Assembly: GCF_001921205.1 (NCBI RefSeq) | Contig: NZ_MSIE01000055.1 | Coordinates: 1-64,000, forward strand | Direction: 5' to 3' | Length of the DNA stretch: 64,000 nucleotides | From: Actinophytocola xanthii | GTDB lineage: Bacteria; Actinomycetota; Actinomycetes; Mycobacteriales; Pseudonocardiaceae | Shown: piece after piece, positions 55,701 to 63,932 of the stretch | Layout of the letters: every line of letters begins with the position of its first letter | Numbering within the stretch: the stretch's first letter is position 1 | Notes under the pieces: generated by a model | Seen by the model: only the letters and a program-made list of their open reading frames with translations | Databases searched by the model: none | Told to the model about the DNA's origin: nothing | Position numbers and translations under genes: made by a program

Positions 55701-57980
55701 CAGCGTGAGAAGCGCTTCGTAGGGCACTTCGCGCCACCGCTCGCCGTGGGCGGCGGCGATCTCGGTGAAACTGGCCGACAGGCGGGCCCAGCAGTGCGTG
55801 TCGCTGCGGTCGAGCAGGGCGGCCTGGCAGCCCAGGCGGGCCGCGCGGATCGCCCAGCGGGGGGCTTCGGTTACCGTGAGCGGCTGCCATCCCTGTGTGA
55901 TGAACAGCCGGCACAGCGCGAAGTCACGAAACAGATCCGTCGCGAACTCCTCCCCCGCTGAGAAAGCGGGATTATGGGGCACCCGTAGCACACCATCCGA
56001 GCGCAGCTCCGCCGAGCCGGTGCCCGCGGGTGCCGCCGTGTCGATGCCGAGGCTGCGGCGGGCCACGCTCAGGGCGGCCTCTTCCCGGTCGTGCGGCGAG
56101 GCAGCGCCGGGAGTGTGGATCTCGTTCCGGCGGATGAGGCCGCACCACACCGCGGAGAACACATCGGCCTCGCACAGCAGGTCGGCGGGATCGAGCACGA
56201 CGCCGGTGCGCAGCAGTACGTCGACCAGGCCGGGCCGGCCCAGCAGCCAGCGAGCGCGCGGATCACTGCCCAGCCGGGCCAGCGCAGGAAACGTGGACAC
56301 GAGAGCGTCGCGCTCGTCGTCGGTCAACGACCCAACCACGTATTCGGCCGCAGCGCCATCCGAATCGGCCAAGTCGAGGGCGTGCGTCAGCTCGTCACGG
56401 ACCTGACGCGAGCCGTCGGTGCGCGTCACCGCCACGACACCGAAGCCAGCCCGCACTGCGGCCGCGGACATGGTCCGGAACACCTCGCCTTTGCCTTCCA
56501 GCACCGACTCCGCGCCGTCGATGAGCACGAGCCGGACAGGCCCCACGGGACCCGCCGCCAGGACGGCGTCCACGGCGTGCCCGCCCCACTGACTCTCCAC
56601 GTCCGCCACGGTGCGCCGCAGATCGCGCAGGCTCAGGCTGCACACCGCCGCGCCCTGCTCGCGCAGCTCCTCCGCCGCCCGCAACGACAACGCGGACTTA
56701 CCGACGTCGGGGTCACCGGTGACCACCACCGCGCCGGCCGAGGAGCCCACCGACCGCATGAGTTCCACCAGACGAGCCCGTTCGCCGCAGCGCTGCAACT
56801 CCAGCGACTGCGCGGCCGAGCGCAGCGCCGGGCGGATCGACTCGCGCAGCCGCGAACCGAGCCGGTCGATCATCTCCCAGGCGCGGGCGAACCGGGCGGA
56901 GTGCGTCAGCGGGAAGTCGGCCACCGCGCGGCGGATCACCGACTGGGTCAGCACGGCCGCCTGCGGCGCCCACACCCCCACGAGATCCTCCAGACGCGAG
57001 AACAGCGCGTCTGCGGTGGCGGGCGTGCCGTCGCGGAGCATGCGCTGCAGCGCGGTGACCGCCGCGGCGCGGTCGGCCCGGTCCGTGCGCTCCAGGCGCA
57101 GGCTGCGGGTGCTCAAGCCGGACAACAGCCGCCAGGTCAGCTCCTGGGCGCTCAGCCCACTAGCCGAGTCCAGTTTCACCGCCGCCTGCCCGACCAGCGC
57201 TGTGAGGTGGTCGAGCCGGCTGCGCAACCCGGCGTTGGTCCGCCCAGGCTCGCTCACGCGACTGGCCAGCGCCTGCGCGCCCAGAAGACCGCTGGCCAGT
57301 TCGGCCAGTTCAGCCAGCTGCGTGATCGCGTTGGCGTTCGTGGACACCGCGAGCACGATCCGCCACCGCCCCGCCATCACCTCGGACCAGTGCTCGGTGA
57401 CGATCACCAGAAAGTCCCGGATCAGCGGAACGGACGTGCTGTCACTGGAGGTCAGGGCGGGATTGCGTCGTACAGCGATCGACGAGCGACATGGTGTGCC
57501 CTGGCTGTCACGGCCCTCCAGGACGATGTCATCGACCGTGCTCACATCGCTCGCCTGCAAGCGGATCGTGTCGACCGACACAGCCTGCCCCAGCTCCTGC
57601 AACGCCTCGCCAGCCAGGAATGCGGCAATCAGGCACGCCGCATAGGAATGTTCCAGACGCACCCCTCCGCCACCCGTGGAGTACGGGCTCGAACCAGCCA
57701 CCAATCCCCCGTTGTCTGACGAGATCTCCTCCAACCATGCGCTGATTGACGGGTGGGAGACCACCAGTCGCCACAAGGTCGACCGGCCCGACTTCGTCGC
57801 GGTGACGAACCCGGCATCGGACAGGGTCGACAGCGCGGCGTTCGCCGTGGTCGGAGACACCCCCAGCGCCGTCGCGACCTTGCGGCCCGACAGAGCTTCC
57901 GGTGTCGCGGCGAGCACCTTCAGTGCCCCGAACTCTCGCTCGCTGAGCGTCGCCTGAAGGGTTTCTGCTGCCGTTGCCAC
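52662..57980 (-). CDS. Winged-helix P-loop NTPase, 1772 residues
   Basis: A very large protein. Residues about 8-75 form a MarR/ROK-like winged helix (LSEREFGALKVLAATPEALS ... VSPTTANAALSTLSDAGFV). A second region (about 105-260) holds VRLEHSYAAC and TVDDIVLEGRDSQG ... SIAVRR; this is the place where related proteins carry a PD-(D/E)xK-like fold, but the catalytic Lys looks replaced by Arg. Walker A is GDPDVGKSA (about 420) and Walker B is LVLIDGAES (about 485). The remaining 1200 residues are mostly helical without recognised repeats. GTG 57980 fits the winged-helix start. An 11-bp-arm palindrome sits 17 bp upstream, so autoregulation is likely. The layout resembles large STAND/Avs-like sensors; the trigger is unknown. 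Confidence 0.75.
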   Translation of the reverse strand: MATAAETLQATLSEREFGALKVLAATPEALSGRKVATALGVSPTTANAALSTLSDAGFVTATKSGRSTLWRLVVSHPSISAWLEEISSDNGGLVAGSSPYSTGGGGVRLEHSYAACLIAAFLAGEALQELGQAVSVDTIRLQASDVSTVDDIVLEGRDSQGTPCRSSIAVRRNPALTSSDSTSVPLIRDFLVIVTEHWSEVMAGRWRIVLAVSTNANAITQLAELAELASGLLGAQALASRVSEPGRTNAGLRSRLDHLTALVGQAAVKLDSASGLSAQELTWRLLSGLSTRSLRLERTDRADRAAAVTALQRMLRDGTPATADALFSRLEDLVGVWAPQAAVLTQSVIRRAVADFPLTHSARFARAWEMIDRLGSRLRESIRPALRSAAQSLELQRCGERARLVELMRSVGSSAGAVVVTGDPDVGKSALSLRAAEELREQGAAVCSLSLRDLRRTVADVESQWGGHAVDAVLAAGPVGPVRLVLIDGAESVLEGKGEVFRTMSAAAVRAGFGVVAVTRTDGSRQVRDELTHALDLADSDGAAAEYVVGSLTDDERDALVSTFPALARLGSDPRARWLLGRPGLVDVLLRTGVVLDPADLLCEADVFSAVWCGLIRRNEIHTPGAASPHDREEAALSVARRSLGIDTAAPAGTGSAELRSDGVLRVPHNPAFSAGEEFATDLFRDFALCRLFITQGWQPLTVTEAPRWAIRAARLGCQAALLDRSDTHCWARLSASFTEIAAAHGERWREVPYEALLTLGDADAAIRQLWDTFTGDDSAALMTLLRLAETRYISGTVGDAFALAPLVKVIFCERPVIEGRPSSGHRTVRQVIQNLVLAWLRGMADTHALPHPLRREVRDTILDGDPALYDDFAIEALACLGPDIDDRAEARLRQAADDSPGHLNAAVESVHVAVSMSAARPALLLDLAEAYYIKKPSEHERWGGHDLDDGIRDFKHGLTPGFGVPRAAWFYGPFFRLLHTIPMDTIGFLNRMLDHAATVRVQKLANLHGHARDSDTDDLDGVRLDVPGIGDRLYVGDSHVWAWYRATSVGPYACMSALLALERYIDHLLEQLEFPASRLVEVLLRDCHNLAIPALLVGVLTRHPNLTGALLDPFLASPAIWHLEHARVSSDYGLRVRAADADKLTGSERRTQTFQQTVGTMVINARLAGDDDRLAQLQAVGHTLTSTARAQLASSADSDNNEHLAVIETWAEQFRIDNYRMSRDGEHLRIEFERPERLEHVLAPRDAELNTTNTLYGLQNRYSRHNDNPAHWPVDTLAEDLATARAIAETEQPPTGMPWPENPLVAVAAAAVRAHALGLATVTPPDVKWAVDTVMWAADNPHGDDFSYSGSLFSIGADRAAAASAPLLVLAPFDDLGLDPSRVQACLHALATSEFDEVRAIFALGCEPVWTAPCEAHNDTGTEFGVEFDGGPGGAAVVGLDPCRRHAPVWVAATAGLIDSRLGPPDPRTHQRRPDPLAAPVHESLTTVADDELLLNRLRMPLTCVVDARHVPCLDSAVTELWGPLWDAHRRSLAHWWRNDYDHHAHTAHEPIAQRMITIALDGDRGPVAAHITSYATDSDALHKLFDGFATVFTYHDNLRQSLAEFWPWAMEIALDTVADGAAARSQHRGFEYMTAALLPTPNPRSWDPDIDTTLSRCRQNWIQPDALDTLADRWLQLSRREPKAVDAVIKFARSAPVRWQMTTALTWIESIIDGRYDLIANHLWLLEEWVIGLRSTGVTMGEAKSRYHRIIDGLAAAGDRASVRLQQLDE

Positions 57981-57997
57981 GACGCCGACCCTACCTC

Positions 57998-58024
57998 TCT
58001 ATGTCCAGAAGCGCTGGACATAGA
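57998..58024. promoter_or_regulatory. Perfect palindromic operator
   Basis: TCTATGTCCAG and CTGGACATAGA are exact 11-bp inverted arms separated by 5 bp, 17 bp upstream of the GTG of the winged-helix NTPase. A dimeric winged-helix protein would fit such a site, and the gene's own N-terminal domain is the obvious candidate. It probably overlaps the promoter. Confidence 0.85.
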
Positions 58025-59063
58025 CGTAGGGGGTGTCGCGCTCGCCAGTGAGTGGGCAGACCGCCTTCCGACGCGGCCGCGAGTCCATGCATCGAAGTGG
58101 CGCACGCACGCAGCATGTCGAAAGGCAGACCGAGACGTCTGCTGGATCGACACCGAGCCAGGAAGCACGGCGGCGGCGGACTGAGAAGAGACCTGTCGCC
58201 TATGCCCGGTCCGCCTCACCTATGCCATCACGACACTCCCCACCGATGAGGGCCTCGCCGACGGTGGCGATGGCGATGGCTCGGTTGAGGCCGGCACAAC
58301 GCGCTGCGCGCTGCCTTTGCACGTGGCCGGGAGGACGGCGATCGTCGTGCCGGTGCGGCGACGCAGTAGCCCAACGCTCCGGCCGGTTGCGAGGATGGAA
58401 GGGGCGAACTCATGTCGGTCAAGCTCCCACCAATGCCGAACTGAGTTCGAATGAGCTGGAACCGAAGTATCTGCGTGAGTGAATGGTGACAGACTGTCAC
58501 CCCGGCCGAGCGAATTGGGCCGCTGCTGAAGTCGTGCGCAAGTGCGATGCCATCTCATCGACGCCTCACGAGCGCCGCGTGTCCGCTCTGATTCAGATCT
58601 TGATGTCGCAGGTCTAATAGCCCGCACCAACCCGGCCATTTCGGGCACACGTCGACGTCCCAGCGGCCGGGGTGGACCAGGTGTACAGCAAGTCGGCTCG
58701 TGGTAACGAGCAAACTTTCCCTCGTGTCGATGACCGTATCCTACGGAGGCCGTGGTGAATGTCGGCGCGGCGCTCCCACCGAGCTGCAGGCGGCGGAACT
58801 GGTGGAGCAGAGCGAGACCTGTTCCACGATCCACCGGACTGGTGGTTGTTCTCGGGTTCCGTACTCGCTGATCAGCGAACGGCTTTCACCTTGCGAAGTA
58901 GTGTCGTTACTTGTCGTGATCGTTGCGATGTGGCGGTCCATGTGGGCCTCAGATCGGCTTGATGGACATCGTCGAACACACAGGTCCGCAAGCGAGAAAT
59001 CGGTGGTCGTGGTCTAAGGTGGCTACTTTCTGCGGGTGGGTAGATGTCGTCTGAGGGGAAATT
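58025..59063. other. No recognised gene
   Basis: About 1 kb with only short overlapping frames. No domain, tRNA or clear repeat was seen. The right end holds the leader of the Bell-like gene with GAGGGG as its ribosome site (59053-59058). Confidence 0.45.
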
Positions 59064-59486
59064 GTGGTGGATCCTGAGCTGGGGACATTGGTCGCGACGG
59101 CAGCAACCACGCTGGTGACGGCGTTGACAACGGGTGCGTGGGACGTAGCTAAGAAGGGCGTGGGCGCACTCTGGCGGCGGGTGCATCCAGATCGTGCTGA
59201 GACGGTCGAGGCTGAGTTGGTGGAGGCTCGTGAGCAGTTGTTGGCCGTCCGCCACACCGATGATGAGCAGCTTTTGCGTGACCTGGTAGATGAGTGGCAG
59301 TCGCGCCTACGGCGTCTACTTGCGACCGCGCCGCATCTTGCGGGCGAGCTGCGGCGCTTGAATGACGAGCTACAGCCGGTGGTATCGGCCAGCTCCCAGA
59401 TTGGGCAGCTGGGTATGCAGGCGCGCGTATCGGGACATGGCAGGGTGTATCAAGCGGGTCGTGACCAGCACATCAACGAGCAATGA
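59064..59486 (+). CDS. Bell-like effector with C-terminal amyloid-signalling motif
   Basis: A 140-residue protein. An N-terminal amphipathic/hydrophobic helix (TLVATAATTLVTALTTGAWD, about 8-27) is followed by a helical domain (WRRVHPDRAETVEAELVEAR...). This is the form of the bacterial Bell domain, the presumed membrane-acting counterpart of fungal HeLo-type domains. Residues 127-137 read RVYQAGRDQHI, and the next protein has RVYQAGRDQRI at residues 23-33. Such shared motifs are the hallmark of bacterial amyloid-signalling (BASS) pairs. GTG start with GAGGGG at good spacing. The stop overlaps the STAND gene start (ATGA). Expected role: a membrane-damaging executioner that forms on a template from the STAND partner. 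Confidence 0.75.
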   Translation: MVDPELGTLVATAATTLVTALTTGAWDVAKKGVGALWRRVHPDRAETVEAELVEAREQLLAVRHTDDEQLLRDLVDEWQSRLRRLLATAPHLAGELRRLNDELQPVVSASSQIGQLGMQARVSGHGRVYQAGRDQHINEQ

Positions 59487-62400
59487 GTAGCGAGGAAGTC
59501 GCTGGGGGCGAGCCGGCGTGGCTGGAGGCCCACGCTTCTGGGGACGCCCGGGTCTATCAGGCGGGGCGCGACCAGCGGATTGAACACCATGAACACTACG
59601 AGGACGGCGTCCGCCAAACCCGGCGGGCGACGGCGGACTCGGCCTCTGATGTATGTCCCTATCCGACCGGAATGGCGTCGTTCCGGCCGGAGCAGGCGGA
59701 GTGGTTCTTTGGGCGTGATCAGCTGATCACAGAGCTGGTAGCGCGGCTGGATCAGCGGTTACAGGGGGACGGTGGGCCGCTGATCGTGGTGGCGCCGTCT
59801 GGAGCGGGAAAGTCGTCGTTGCTTCAGGCTGGGCTGCTGCATCGGGTCGAGCAGGGACGGTTGCCGGGGTCGCGACAGTGGCCCCGCCTGGTGTTGACGC
59901 CGACCGAACATCCCGTCAGCGCGATCACGACAGCAATCGCCGCGGGCGTTGGCCTCGATGGCGCTGACACCATTACTGTCCAGGTTGCTGCAGCGGACCC
60001 GGCCACTTATGTCGAGGCGCTCCGCCAGCGTCTGAGGAGCGTTCGCTCGGCTGAGTCCGATGGTGCGAGTTGGCGGCTGATGCTCGTCGTCGATCAACTC
60101 GAAGAGCTGTTCACGATGTGTACCGACAAGGATGAACGCGAGCGCTTCCTCGCGTTGGTCGACCAACTCACCGCGTCAGGTACCGACGGGCAGGAGCCGC
60201 TCGCCCTGGTGGTGTACGGGCTGCGAGCGGACTTCTATGCGCAGTGTGCTGACCATCCCCACCTCAAGGCCGTGCTGCAGGACGGCCAAGTGCTGGTTGG
60301 CCCGATGTCGACGGGTGAACTGCGTGAAGCGATCATCAATCCGGCCAGGCGCGCGGGCTTGCGGATCGAGCCGGGTCTGGTCGATTTGTTGCTGCGCGAC
60401 CTCGGCGTCGGCACCGGCAACACTGAGGGATACGAGGCTGGCCGCTTGCCGCTGCTGGCTCATGCGCTGCGAGCGACGTGGCGTGAGCTCCATGGTGACA
60501 CCCTGACTGTGGACGGCTACATCGCCACAGGAGGGATCGAGCACGCGGTGGCCACCAGCGCTGACGACGTCTATTCCACGCTCAGTCCGCCGGATCAGGA
60601 GACGACCCGAGCGCTGTTTCTCCGCCTCGTCAAGGTAGGCGACAACTTCGACGACGTCCGGCGGCGTGTACTCCGCTCAGACTTGCAGGGCGGTTCTGAG
60701 TCAGACCAGCAGAGCGTGAATCGAGTACTCGACGAATTCACCAGTGCCCGTCTGCTGACGCAGCAACAGGAAACCGTCGAGATCACCCACGAAGTCTTGC
60801 TCCGTGCGTGGCCAAGACTGCGGGATTGGATCAACGAAGATCGAACTGGCCTGCAAGTACAACAGGAGTTGATCGAAGCGTCTGACCGGTGGCAGCGCCG
60901 GCACCGCGACCGCGGCGTGCTGTATCGCGGAGCCCAGCTGGTGGTGGCCCGAGACTGGGCTACCCGGCACCACGGAAGCCTGGACCGACTTGCCCATGAG
61001 TTCCTAGATACAAGCATCCGAACCAGCCGTTGGCGACTGCGGCGGTTGGCTCTGGCGCTTGTAAGCATATTTGCTCTCATGGCATCTTTGTTGATCGCCG
61101 TTACCTATGGCTACCAGCAGCGAGGTGACGCGCTTTCCCAGCAGCGTATCGCTATTGCACGAGGACTTGTCGGTCAGGCGGACGCCGTGCGGGAAACGTC
61201 GCCCACGCAGGCGCTGCGTCTTGGTTTAGCAGCGCATTATCTCGATCCCCGTTCAGGAGCTGACGCTAGTCTTGTCACTAGCTTGACTACAAGCTCCAAT
61301 GCGGGGTCAATTTCAAACAAGGCAGAGGCCGCCGTGATCAGTCGCGATGGGAAGACCATGGCTAGCGTCGGCACCGACGGCGATGACTCTGCAACAAAGC
61401 TGTGGGATATTACCGATCCGCGGCGTCCTAGGTTGGGTGCAACAATACCCGACAGCCTCGGCCCTATGGCCTTTAGTCCAGATGGACTTCTCGTGACACA
61501 GAGTTCTATGGACGATTCGCTTGTTATTTGGGATACAAGAGATCTAAGTCATCCTCGCGAGATGGGACGGGTCCGTGACGTTAGCTCAGTCTCAAGCGTA
61601 GCGTTCAACCATGACGGAAGGGCACTTGTACTCACAAGTACTTTTCAGGAGGGCGAGGAGTCAGAGCTGTGGAATATCAGCAACCTGGCTCACCCGCGCC
61701 CAACCTGGCGAATATCACAACGCAGCGGTGGCGCGGATTTTAGCCCTCGGAATGACATATTGCTCACGACCGACGATGACGGTGTAACGTTGTGGGACAC
61801 GTCCGATCCTCGTTCTCCACGAAAAATGAGTCACTTCTTAGAGACTAAAGACATCTCGGTGTTTGCGACAACATTCAGTCCCGACGGCCGCACGCTTGCT
61901 ATTGCAACTGCGTACGGGAATAAACATATTGCCGTCGATTTCTGGGACATCGCCGAACCGCGACGTCCGTGTAAGTTGGGACGAACGGCAGCAATCCATA
62001 CCAATACGGTCGAGGCGATGACCTTCAGCCCTGACGGTCGCACGCTGGCCAGTGGCGACATCACCGGCGCAGTAACTTTATGGGATACGTTCGATCCAGC
62101 GCACCCCACCAAGATTGGCCAACCACAGACAGGCTACACCAGCCCAGTAACGTTAGTTGCCTTCGTTTCTCCAGGGCTTCTTGCGACGTCCGTAGAAGGT
62201 GGCGGGGTGACCCTGTGGGATACCGCCACCCAGGCTCGCCAAATTGATAGACTCAAGGCTGCAACAATCAGTGGAGATTTGCGCGTTATTGCCACCGTTG
62301 ATCATGGCAAGCCAACTCTCTGGGAGAGAACGGACCCTCTGCGCCCTAAAAGACGTGGTCAGGTTGACGGGCATGCGAATTTTATACTCAGGTTGAGTTA

Positions 62401-63328
62401 CGCTGGGGACAGACTGGTTATGGATTCCAGTGCAAATTCCGAGGCGATTGATCCGCTTGAGATATGGCAAATGGCGGATTCGGTCCGGCCGAAAATACTG
62501 GGACAGTTAGATGATTTCTCCTACGGGCGCCAAATGGCGTGGAGTCGGGACGGACGTGTTTTGGCTACTACCGTTACAGATGCCGAGACTGAAGTTGTAC
62601 TCTGGGACGTATCGGATCGTCCCCGTAAGCTGGATCGATTGGTAACTGATCACCTGCCGCTCGACGGGATCTCGGCGTTGGCGCTCAGTCCAGATGGGCG
62701 TACTCTGGCGACTGGTACTGGGAGTGGGCCGCCAGGGCATAGTCAGCCAGAGGATCCGACGATCATCCTATGGGATATCCGTGATCCTTCGCGGGCTCGT
62801 GAACTCAGTAGGATCCCGTTTAGCGCAGTGGACTCATTGGGAGCGCTTGAGTTCAGTTCGGATGGAGATACCTTGGCCTCTGCTAGTCTTGACGGGTCTG
62901 TTTCGTTGTGGAATGTGGCCGACGGTCGATCTCCTCGTAGGCTCAGCAAAATATTAGTGGGCCCGAACAACTTCTTGTTCTCCACCTTTGTTGTCGCGTT
63001 CAGCCCCGATGAGAAGATACTTGCGGCGACAGCCGCTGACGGCTCTGTGAGTCTATGGAATATCGCAAATCCAATCAGACCGCATAAGATTGGCGTACCT
63101 CTAGTCGGCGATTCCACCGGTCTCGCGTTACTGGCATTCAGTCCAGATGGAAATACGCTGGCGGCAGACACGGAACACGAAACGGTGATCCTCTGGGATA
63201 TGACTAACTTGAATCATGTTGTTCAACGTCCGTTGGAGAAGGCTTGTGAACGTGCTGGACGTGGGTTCAATACGGTAGAGTGGTCTCGTTATGTAGGAAC
63301 GAGTTTTCAACAAACATGTCCCGACTAG
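59483..63328 (+). CDS. nSTAND1-TM-WD40 protein with N-terminal amyloid-signalling motif
   Basis: A 1281-residue protein. Residues 23-33 (RVYQAGRDQRI) repeat the end of the preceding Bell-like protein. CPYPTGMASF and EWFFGRD open an nSTAND1 NTPase with Walker A APSGAGKSS (near 106) and Walker B LVVDQLEELF (near 202). A membrane helix lies near 520-542. About a dozen divergent WD40-type units (about 622-1240) include TKLWDIT, VTLWDTF and VSLWNIA. The C-terminus (VEWSRYV...C) resembles the STAND protein at 39.9 kb. The propeller half (from about 61.2 kb) is visibly richer in A/T than the NTPase half, suggesting domain exchange. It is translationally coupled to the effector gene. Proposed role: sensor whose oligomer templates the Bell effector. 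Confidence 0.87.
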   Translation: MSSEEVAGGEPAWLEAHASGDARVYQAGRDQRIEHHEHYEDGVRQTRRATADSASDVCPYPTGMASFRPEQAEWFFGRDQLITELVARLDQRLQGDGGPLIVVAPSGAGKSSLLQAGLLHRVEQGRLPGSRQWPRLVLTPTEHPVSAITTAIAAGVGLDGADTITVQVAAADPATYVEALRQRLRSVRSAESDGASWRLMLVVDQLEELFTMCTDKDERERFLALVDQLTASGTDGQEPLALVVYGLRADFYAQCADHPHLKAVLQDGQVLVGPMSTGELREAIINPARRAGLRIEPGLVDLLLRDLGVGTGNTEGYEAGRLPLLAHALRATWRELHGDTLTVDGYIATGGIEHAVATSADDVYSTLSPPDQETTRALFLRLVKVGDNFDDVRRRVLRSDLQGGSESDQQSVNRVLDEFTSARLLTQQQETVEITHEVLLRAWPRLRDWINEDRTGLQVQQELIEASDRWQRRHRDRGVLYRGAQLVVARDWATRHHGSLDRLAHEFLDTSIRTSRWRLRRLALALVSIFALMASLLIAVTYGYQQRGDALSQQRIAIARGLVGQADAVRETSPTQALRLGLAAHYLDPRSGADASLVTSLTTSSNAGSISNKAEAAVISRDGKTMASVGTDGDDSATKLWDITDPRRPRLGATIPDSLGPMAFSPDGLLVTQSSMDDSLVIWDTRDLSHPREMGRVRDVSSVSSVAFNHDGRALVLTSTFQEGEESELWNISNLAHPRPTWRISQRSGGADFSPRNDILLTTDDDGVTLWDTSDPRSPRKMSHFLETKDISVFATTFSPDGRTLAIATAYGNKHIAVDFWDIAEPRRPCKLGRTAAIHTNTVEAMTFSPDGRTLASGDITGAVTLWDTFDPAHPTKIGQPQTGYTSPVTLVAFVSPGLLATSVEGGGVTLWDTATQARQIDRLKAATISGDLRVIATVDHGKPTLWERTDPLRPKRRGQVDGHANFILRLSYAGDRLVMDSSANSEAIDPLEIWQMADSVRPKILGQLDDFSYGRQMAWSRDGRVLATTVTDAETEVVLWDVSDRPRKLDRLVTDHLPLDGISALALSPDGRTLATGTGSGPPGHSQPEDPTIILWDIRDPSRARELSRIPFSAVDSLGALEFSSDGDTLASASLDGSVSLWNVADGRSPRRLSKILVGPNNFLFSTFVVAFSPDEKILAATAADGSVSLWNIANPIRPHKIGVPLVGDSTGLALLAFSPDGNTLAADTEHETVILWDMTNLNHVVQRPLEKACERAGRGFNTVEWSRYVGTSFQQTCPD

Positions 63329-63932
63329 TTGAAAAGATTTATTGGGCGTCGCGTTCTACGTCACTTCCGAATTCGACAAACAGCTTCGCTTCGAAACTCG
63401 CCTGAACAGCGGCGACCCGACCAGTCACGCGGTTGCTACCTGTGATTAAACTGTATGTCAACTCAGAACCTGAGTGAATATAAGACCCTCTGCCGTGCCT
63501 CCGCTCGGGTGAGGACGGCACAGAACGGGCGCTGACTGTCAACGCCTTCTACGAGAAGTTCTACCTCCGGGCGATGGCCGCGCTCGGTGTGCCCGGCCGT
63601 TGGCAAAGCGACCAGCCGGCCGGCGCGACAGCTCCGACGGACGCGGCCCGGATCACCAACGCGGCCCCGCCCTCGTCCGACGACACGACCCACAGCAACT
63701 CACCAACCTGCGCACACCCCATCTGCTCGACCGCTCTGGTGACAAGTCAGTTACACGGGGTTGGGTGGCGTCGTGTCTTTGGTGGGCCAGTTCGGCGTGG
63801 CGCTGCGCCCAGCTCCAACTCCTGGGCTCGCTGCCGGCGTGCGGCCAGATACAGCGCGAACAAGCGCGGTGGCCCGTGGACCGCGGTCCACCGGCGCTAT
63901 ACAACCGACCAAGGGAGAACTGGGCATGGTCC
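63329..63932. other. Element right-end region with a gene fragment
   Basis: No complete gene. The plus strand reads TVNAFYEKFYLRAMAALGVP and ARITNAA near 63535-63665, apparently the end of a coding region of unknown family. Positions 63643-63717 match 44374-44436, to the left of att copy 3, so this is the conserved right-end arm. Confidence 0.45.

Noticed and set aside
56091-57719. 542-codon plus-strand frame
   Set aside because: Antisense to the winged-helix NTPase, whose Walker motifs fix the coding strand.
58700-59017. Small resolvase-like gene
   Set aside because: A faint resemblance to the C-terminal HTH of serine recombinases needs several frameshifts and could not be supported.
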